A stretch of 64,000 bases of DNA from Cephalotus follicularis. Taxonomy: Eukaryota; Streptophyta; Magnoliopsida; Oxalidales; Cephalotaceae. Positions 58,019-64,000 of the stretch are shown in pieces. Within the stretch, counting starts at the first letter, position 1. Every line of letters starts with the position of its first letter. Below the pieces are notes generated by a model. The model saw nothing but the letters and a program-made list of their open reading frames with translations. It did not search any database and had not been told where the DNA came from. The DNA lies in contig BDDD01000567.1 in NCBI GenBank assembly GCA_001972305.1, positions 372,001 to 436,000 of the forward strand, read 5' to 3'. A program made the translations under genes and the position numbers.

Positions 58019-58228
58019 GTTATTGAACAGATCGTGATAGTAAGGACCATTGTTGAACAAATAGTGATCGTGTGACCCGTTATAGAACGAACAGTGATCG
58101 AATGGATCGTTATTGCTCCGACAGTGATCGAATGGATCGTTATTGCTCCGACAGTGATCAAATGGGTCGTTATTGAACGGTTAGTGATCGGATGGACTGT
58201 TATTGAATGGATGGGCATTGTGTGGATG
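58019..58228. repeat. 30-bp minisatellite in Z2
   Basis: About seven copies with exact 30-bp period (units start near 58019, 58049, 58079, 58109, 58139, 58169 and 58199). Unit: CGTTATTGAACGGACAGTGA plus TCGAATGGAT. Divergent copies continue on the left to about 57900. Confidence 0.85.
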
Positions 58229-58739
58229 ATCAAAATAGTTTGTGAATGGACCGATGTGACAGTTACTACTTATATATGCTGGTATGGGACAATATATGTA
58301 TTTAGTCAACCCCGCGATGTCAACTACATATGGAGTTTACCTCTACATTCCTAGTGGAGTGCTAAATGGCTATGAATCATAAACGGATATGGATTGTAAA
58401 TTGGATATGGACCGTAAACGGATATGAAATGAAATAGATATAGCATGGTCATGGATTGATATGGATAAAAGGCTTTGGATGATGACATATGGTGGAGTTA
58501 CTGATGATAGATTGTGTTATGGCTTATATGGATATGATATGGCTTTGTTCACATCTTTTATGCTAGATATGAATCTCACATGATCGATATTATATATATA
58601 TGCTACACCTCTGCACACATTTATTGCTTATGATTTTGGATATGGATTTGTTTATGTGGTTTTTGTAGAGTACCTTTTGTTTATAAACTAAATTGTATAG
58701 ATTTATGAGACTTGTTATGTATAATAGGTAACTTAAGAG

Positions 58740-59290
58740 ATGTGTTTATTCAGTTATCGACTTGCCGACATGTGGCAGTGCTTATGATATGTGTGTTGAT
58801 GTATTGGATATGCATAAGTTCATACTTGAGAGTTGGAATGATGATTTCGATTTAAATTGTGGTTTACTAAGGGCTGAGCCCATTTATAACTGATTGTTCC
58901 TCCTTCGGGAGTGTGGATATAAATTGTGTTTTCTTTTCAGGGGGCATATGTCCGATAAACGAATACTACATGCCCAATTTTCGGGAGATTATAAGAGTTA
59001 GAATGTACTCAATTGATTATTTCAGTGACATGATTATATTTTGGATGCTTATGATATTATTGGATATGATTAAGCCAATCTTTGAGAGTATTGAAAGGAC
59101 TGCCTTTCACGTGCAAATGGTATTTTTGATTTAGTTGTGATATAGTCTGGTGTGGGCTGAACCCCAGCATATAGATTGTGATAAGATATGAGATTTGATC
59201 TCCAAACACATAAATTGTGGTTTATTAGGTGGCATGGAGTCCGATAAACGAATACATCATGCCCGATTTTCGGGAAATCCTAAGAGTATG
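58740..59290 (+). repeat. W-LTR-related segment inside Z2
   Basis: Matches the 3' third of the W LTR (about 2905-3190): ATCGACTTGCCGACATGTGG, TATGTGTGTTGATGTATT, AGGGCTGAGCCCAT, GTCCGATAAACGAATAC. A second partial copy of the last block is at 59220-59285. Both hold CCCGATTTTCGGG, able to form a 5-bp hairpin. Confidence 0.82.
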
Positions 59291-59417
59291 GTTGTAATGG
59301 TTATCCATACTGTTTTACATATGGTTTGAGGTTTTCGCCTATACGTTATGGTGTGTGTGCCGTAGGGATTATCTGTTTGCTTCAGGTTAGTAGCTGTTTA
59401 GATTTCGGGACGAAATC

Positions 59418-59436
59418 TTTTTAAGGGGGGTAGAGT
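59418..59436 (+). other. Z2 polypurine tract
   Basis: TTTTTAAGGGGGGTAGAG after GGGACGAAATC, the chromovirus 3' end. Confidence 0.85.
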
Positions 59437-61661
59437 TGTAATATCCCGTTTTTCCGTATAGATTTTTGGGCTTTACGATTTGTTTCGTATGGGCTGTCGA
59501 TTCTTTTTTGGTTTGTGGACTGCCTATTTTTCGGTTTGTTTTACTTTTGGCTTGGCTAAGCGGGTTTTAGTCTTAGCCAGTGGGTTTTGATATTATATCC
59601 ATGATTTGATAAAATAATTTTTTTGGCTTTTTAGTTATGTGTTAAAAAAAAAAAAACCATTTTCAGCATTTTTAGAAGTCAAAACCCAATTTTGTGTTAA
59701 AACTTGTATTTCTCTCCCACACACTCTCTCTCCCTCTCTCTCCCCCTCTCTCTCCCGACCATCTCTCTCTCTCCCGTTCTCTCTCCCCTCTCACCTACTG
59801 CCGTCGCCGTCGGTACCGATATGGCACCGGCGAAGACACCGGTCGAACCCCCGTGACGCCCTGAGTCCACCGGTCCCAACCCCTGCACCGGCCGACGTCT
59901 CCTCCGTCGTGCGCGACGTCTTCTCTTCCCGGACCTGTTTGGCATCGATTCTCCCGTTCTGGTGATCGGCACGACAAGGCAACCACAAATTTGGCATCCT
60001 GGCGACGAGAGGAAGCGAACTCGACCGGCCTCGGCCCCTGACGACGTCGGAAAAGCAGATCAGCGACATGTTAAGCCGCGGTCAAAGGCGTTTGTTCCAG
60101 CCAAACGCGGCGGTTTCACGGCAAACGCGCCCCAGATATGGAATCAGCGGCCTCAAACGGCCCAGATCTGACCCTCACGGCTACTGACCGGCGACGCGTG
60201 ACAGACACGCTTTTTTTTGGACAGTTTTCGACTCCGCTCTTCGCGTAGGTGTGATCCGCTCCAGTTCCGCGATGTGATTACGGCTGTGTGCGCTGTTTCG
60301 ACCACTTTCGGTAAACTCTGAACCCTGCTCCGTTACATTCTGTTTTTAGTTCAATTATGTATTTATGTAATCGTTTTACGATATTATGAGCTGAACTAGT
60401 CTTATGATTCAAAATTGGATGAATTGGACAAATTGGACTTAGCTTAGTGGATCCGAAATTATGTTTAGATGAGACTTCTGCGATTAGACGTATTAAACGT
60501 GTTATTATCTTATATGGTCATGATTAGTGTACAATGACCCATGAGTTGAGGTCTGGTGTTATTTCAAGTCCTTATGAGAACGATTTTATTTCTGTTAGAT
60601 GTTTGCAACAACCGAGGAGTGGTCTAGGGAAGTCTCGATGCATGTTCTTGAGGTTGTTTTGGTGATCGCATGAGGTATGGATCTTTGTTCTTTGATACAC
60701 TCTGGTGATTTTATTAAAATAAATCAGTTATGTGTTTTTTGGTGAAAATGTACGGATTTTATCGTTCTTGGGCTATCCAACTTATTTGAAATAAACCCAG
60801 TTTTGTGAGTATGTCCCTTTGGATTTTATGAACTCTGTTATGTTTTGGGTTTTGACACGTTCTGGAACTAAAGTCGGTTTTGACATTTTTACGAAATTAA
60901 ATGTTCTGACTTTATATATGCTCATTTATGATTTGTTTATGAAATGCTATGCGATCATCTCTTTTATAGTGAATTAAAATGAGTTGATTTCTGATTGTGA
61001 AAACGTTCGGATTTCTTCGTTTTTGGGTCATTATCCTCTGATTTTATTGAAATGAATTCAGATATGTTTTTCGTATGGATTCTCCTTTCTTTGGGTTCTC
61101 CATCGGTTTATTTAAAATAAACTCGGATTATGTTTAAGTACGGATTTTCTATTCTTCGGCTATCTGATTTTATTGGAACTGTCCCGTTTTACTTTTATGA
61201 TTAAAGTACGGGTTTCTCGTTCCTTGACACACTCTTGATATTTAATCCTGTTTTGAGATTAAATACATATTCTGGTTTTGTTATCATTTGGTTTTACGAA
61301 TATGTTTACTTTGGTTTATGAATTCCGTATGATTGGATTTTTGGAAATAAAGTCATTTGATATTTTATGAAGTAAATATTCTGGATTTATAAAATCAGTT
61401 ATAATGTATTTACGAAATGATATGCAATCATCTAATTATTGTGAAATTAGATGAGTTGATTTTACTGAACATGAAAGTATGTGAAACTATGTCGTTTGAA
61501 TACGAATTATGGTAATGGTTTGGGAAACGTTTTTAAATTTAGAACCACCACGTATTGATGATGATTAAGATTAAGATCTTGATATGTTTTAGTTCAGTTT
61601 TGTGTGACACACCGACTCGGAATCGGGGGTGATTCCTCGATCCTGAACTGGGGGTGTTACA
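59437..61661 (+). repeat. Z2 right (3') LTR
   Basis: 2225 bp. Middle part parallels the U, T and Z1 LTRs (repeated GATTTTATTGAAATGAATTC-like lines). No GTCGAC array found. Confidence 0.9.
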
Positions 61662-61666
61662 ATTTA

Positions 61667-62743
61667 CCTCATTTTCGCTTTCATTTTCACTTGTATCTTC
61701 TTCCAAAGCCATGAGAGCAAAATTTACAATTTCCTCATCACTTTCCTCTTCGGAGCTTAAGGAATCACTATCATCCCAAGTAGCTACCATTGCTTTCTTC
61801 TTCTTGGAATGCTCTTTGATGAATTTTTCTTTCTTCTTAAGATTTGGGCACTCGTTTTTGAAATGGCCCGGCTTTTTGCATTCATAACAAGTTGGCTCTT
61901 CCTTCTTGCTTGATTCTACATGTGAGGGAACTTCTTTAAAGCCTTCTTGCCCTTTTGACTTTTGAGGAACTTCTTGAATTGAGAAGTTATGAGTGCTACA
62001 TCTCCATCTTCATCACTTTCGCTTTCTTTCTTTGAGGCTTTAAGAGCAATTGACTTCTTCTTCTTGACTTCCACATGCTCATGATTCTTCATTGTTGTCT
62101 CATGTGTCATCAAGGAACCTAGAAGTTGTTCGAGTGGGAGAGTGGAGAGGTCCTTAGCCTCCTCAATTGCCGTCACCTTTGGAGTCCAACTCTTCGGCAA
62201 GCACCTTAAAATTTTCCTTACAAATTCTTGGTTAGAATATGATTTGCCAAGATTTTTAAGGGAATTAGTAATAGTAGTAAAGCGTGTGAACATGTCACTT
62301 ATACATTCATCATTATTCATCATAAACAATTCATACTCAAGTACAAGCATGCTTATTTTCGATTCCTTTACTTGATTAGTACCTTCATATGTGACTTCTA
62401 ATAGATCCCACATTTCTTTTGCCGAATCACAAGAGGATATCCTATTAAATTCATTTGGGCCAACGGCACAAAATAACACATGTTTAGCTTTGGAATTTAA
62501 TTGAAGCATTCTAAAATCATTATCATTATACTCATTTTCGGGTTTAGGAGAGACTACTCCTTCTATAGTTCTTGTGGGCATCCTAGGACCATTAACAATT
62601 ATATGCCACAATTGATAGTCAAGGGATTGTAAAAATATAGTCATTCTAGTCTTTCAAAAACTATAGTTATTTCTGTCAAAGAACGGAGGTCTAGTAATGG
62701 AGGAACCTTCTAGTCCTATGTTTAGATTCATTTGGTTTGCCAT
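61667..62743 (-). pseudogene. gag: S2 gag, N-terminal part (UBN2 core)
   Basis: Minus-strand ATG at 62743 starts MANQMNLNIGLEGSS, a SIRE/Copia gag beginning. The UBN2 core (62644-62060) includes FLQSLDYQLWHIIVNGP, CDSAKEMWDLLEVTYEGTNQ, SKISMLVLEYELFMM and ILRCLPKSWTPKVTAIEEAK. Lysine-rich and acidic linkers follow, then a knuckle near 61900-61860 (CYECKKPGHFKNEC) and an acidic E/S tail up to the Z2 insertion. Particle protein of the lineage; fossil. Confidence 0.88.
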
Positions 62744-62784
62744 GGATCTTTATATCTCTAACAATTAAGAATTATGAGATAACC

Positions 62785-62796
62785 TCTCTGATACCA
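62785..62796 (-). other. S2 primer-binding site (tRNA-Met)
   Basis: The minus strand reads TGGTATCAGAGA two bases inside the right LTR. Confidence 0.88.
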
Positions 62797-62798
62797 CT

Positions 62799-63830
62799 TG
62801 TTGGTAATGTATGGCAACTCTTAATTACTAAACTAACAACAATATGTTTGCGGAATTAACAAATTAAGATTATGAAACTAAACAATCACAAGAACACTTG
62901 TAAGTAAAGAGATAAAGGATAGAGAGTGTGCAAATGAATTTATAGTGGTTCGCTAAAATCCGTGCCTACGTCCACTTTCTCAAGAATCCCTTGAGATTCC
63001 ACTAGATACCACTAGCAACCTTTGATTTTCGGCTTACGGGTGCAAATCAAAGTAAACCACCTTACACTTGATTTTAGGTTCCGGGTGCAAATCAATCAAA
63101 CACCTTACAAGGGTTCACTTCCCTCTTTTACAATGGATAATAGAAAACGATTTGTGTTGTGTTTACAATAACCTCTTAAAGGTTGGATATGAAAGTGATA
63201 GAATGTTACAAGCTTTGGATGTGAAAGTGTAAAACTCTAGCTTGTTGTTCTTTTGTAGTTGTGCAAGTTTAGCTTGGATGTTGGATGATCAAGAGTTGTG
63301 TTCCTTGTTGTTTTAATCTTCATTCTTGGCTTGTATTTATAGCATTATTTTGATTCTAGCTGTTGGTGAAGAAATAGAGCCGTTGGAGAAGTCTTGGAAA
63401 TTGTTGCACAAAAGTTGTCTCTTTAAAACAAGTTCTGTCATTGTTCCAGCCGACCAAAGCGTTGAGGGTCTTGCCTAAAGCGTCGGCGCTTAGGTTACCA
63501 TTAGGAGTTAAATTTGAATTTTCTCTCTTTGTCTGTTGGCGCTTTGATATTGGAGTCGACCGTTCGCATAAAGCGCTGACGCTTTAATCCAAAGCGTCGT
63601 CGCTTTGAGTCCTTCAACTAATTTTGCGCTTCACTGGTTTTAACGGCAGACTTGCGCTTCTCAGGCGTCGACTTTTTGTCTTAAAGCGCTGGCACTTTGA
63701 TTGTGACCGTCGGCGCTTTGCTCTGTTTCTACACTTCTTATTTTTGTTTATCTTTTCTTGCACATAAAGCAGCAAAGTTAAATGCAAATTTGTAATCATT
63801 AAAACTTAGGATTGAGACTAAAAGTCAACA
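62799..63830 (-). repeat. S2 right (5') LTR
   Basis: 1032 bp, ends AAAAGTCAACA. Pairs with 54610-55641. TATA box on the minus strand at 63334-63342. Confidence 0.93.
63459..63720. repeat. GCGTCGACGCTTT motif array in S2 right LTR
   Basis: Counterpart of 55272-55526 with the same spacing. Several of the differences between the two LTRs lie in these cores, mostly at CG dinucleotides. Confidence 0.75.
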
Positions 63831-63835
63831 TTAAC

Positions 63836-64000
63836 AATAAGCTTTCATTTTGAAAATGATAGTTGATATCATGAATTGTGCATATAGCACTTAGTTTGTT
63901 CAATCTTTGGAAATATGGAAACAATAGGTTTATAACAATCACTAGTATATACTGATTAACAGTGGCATATACAGGAACAATAGCAAGGACAGTAGCAATT
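63836..64000 (-). repeat. Y2 right LTR, second piece (runs off the window)
   Basis: Resumes in register with 47388-47552 (AATAAGCTTTCATTTTG) after S2 and its TSD, and continues past the window end. Confidence 0.92.

Larger units (their letters stand above)
56846..61661 (+). mobile_element. Z2: chimeric gypsy derivative
   Basis: TGTAATATCCCG to GGGGTGTTACA with perfect TSD ATTTA (56841-56845 and 61662-61666). Left LTR 56846-57557, right LTR 59437-61661; the left copy is about a third the length of the right. The 1.9-kb internal region has a tRNA-Met primer site, a gag start, a 30-bp minisatellite, sequence related to the W LTR, and a chromovirus polypurine tract, but no recognisable pol. Non-autonomous and youngest on the right side of the nest. 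Confidence 0.9.
54610..63830 (-). mobile_element. S2: SIRE-type Copia element, gag only
   Basis: LTRs 54610-55641 and 62799-63830, both 1032 bp, perfect TSD TTAAC (54605-54609 and 63831-63835). A tRNA-Met primer site on the minus strand beside the right LTR sets the orientation. Without Z2 the internal region is about 2.3 kb: a SIRE gag with UBN2 core, knuckles and coiled coil, then a 0.6-kb untranslated region. No protease, integrase, RT or RNase H is present. I count about 30 differences between the LTRs by eye (about 3%), which suggests an age near 1 million years under the commonly used grass rate; a rough figure. Few breaks in gag apart from the Z2 insertion. Confidence 0.92.
46413..64000 (-). 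mobile_element. Y2: Tekay/Del-like gypsy element (runs off the window)
   Basis: Left (3') LTR 46413-48878, internal region 48879-53638 with minus-strand gag-pol, and right (5') LTR from 53639, interrupted by S2 and resuming at 63836. The polypurine tract and primer site fix the orientation. Gag-pol is complete in layout, with roughly half a dozen breaks. A 40-bp copy of the flanking Z1 gag start lies between the primer site and the right LTR, which is abnormal. The TSD at the far end cannot be seen. Confidence 0.9.

Noticed and set aside
15613-63720. GTCGAC runs as cloning (SalI) or adapter artefacts
   Set aside because: The cores vary, are embedded in family-specific flanks and are shared between paired LTRs, which artefacts would not be.

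Overview
This window is nuclear DNA of a flowering plant, probably a eudicot with a large, repeat-rich genome. It carries no host gene, tRNA or rRNA that I can support. Almost every base belongs to LTR retrotransposons (Ty3/gypsy chromoviruses close to Tekay/Del, an Athila-type gypsy element, SIRE-type Copia elements) inserted into one another. The call rests on TG...CA long terminal repeats with matching 5-bp target-site duplications (TSDs), initiator-tRNA-Met primer sites (TGGTATCAGAG), polypurine tracts, and gag/pol motifs read in translation. All coding remnants are fossils; most carry several to many breaks.

Names used here. X1: LTR of a minus-strand gypsy element (1-244 and 10183-10389), split by W. 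W: gypsy element with 3-kb LTRs (245-10182, TSD ATAGC). Ath: minus-strand Athila-type internal region (10390-15069). Y1: minus-oriented LTR of about 2.26 kb (15070-41125 in four pieces), split by S1, V and U. S1: SIRE-like element carrying an unusual intact 415-aa ORF (15485-18476, TSD TCATT). V: solo LTR (19216-29939, TSD GTTAG), split by X2. X2: gag-only gypsy element (20551-28911, TSD TACAT), whose right LTR holds OS, a solo LTR (25456-26790, TSD CCTAA). U: Tekay-like element with full gag-pol layout (30072-40099, TSD GTAGG). T: gypsy LTR fragment (41126-42615). Z1: 3.6-kb LTR plus gag start (42616-46412). Y2: minus-strand Tekay-like element inserted in the Z1 gag start (46413 to beyond 64000). 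S2: gag-only SIRE element inside the right LTR of Y2 (54610-63830, TSD TTAAC). Z2: chimeric gypsy derivative inside S2 (56846-61661, TSD ATTTA).

Reading inner to outer gives the order of events. On the right: T, then Z1, Y2, S2, Z2 (five levels). In the middle: Y1, then V, X2, OS (four levels), with S1 and U as independent hits in Y1. On the left: Ath, then X1, then W.

The most striking unexplained signal is shared by nine elements from different superfamilies. Their LTRs contain arrays of a short, nearly palindromic motif built on a GTCGAC-like core, repeated at 19-22 bp, in U at exactly 21 bp for eight consecutive steps. The linkers are not conserved and each family has its own motif variant. 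In S1, S2, OS and probably V the array sits roughly 90-120 bp upstream of a TATA-like box. This looks like a convergent, helically phased (or 21-nt phased) LTR control module and is the best candidate here for something undescribed.
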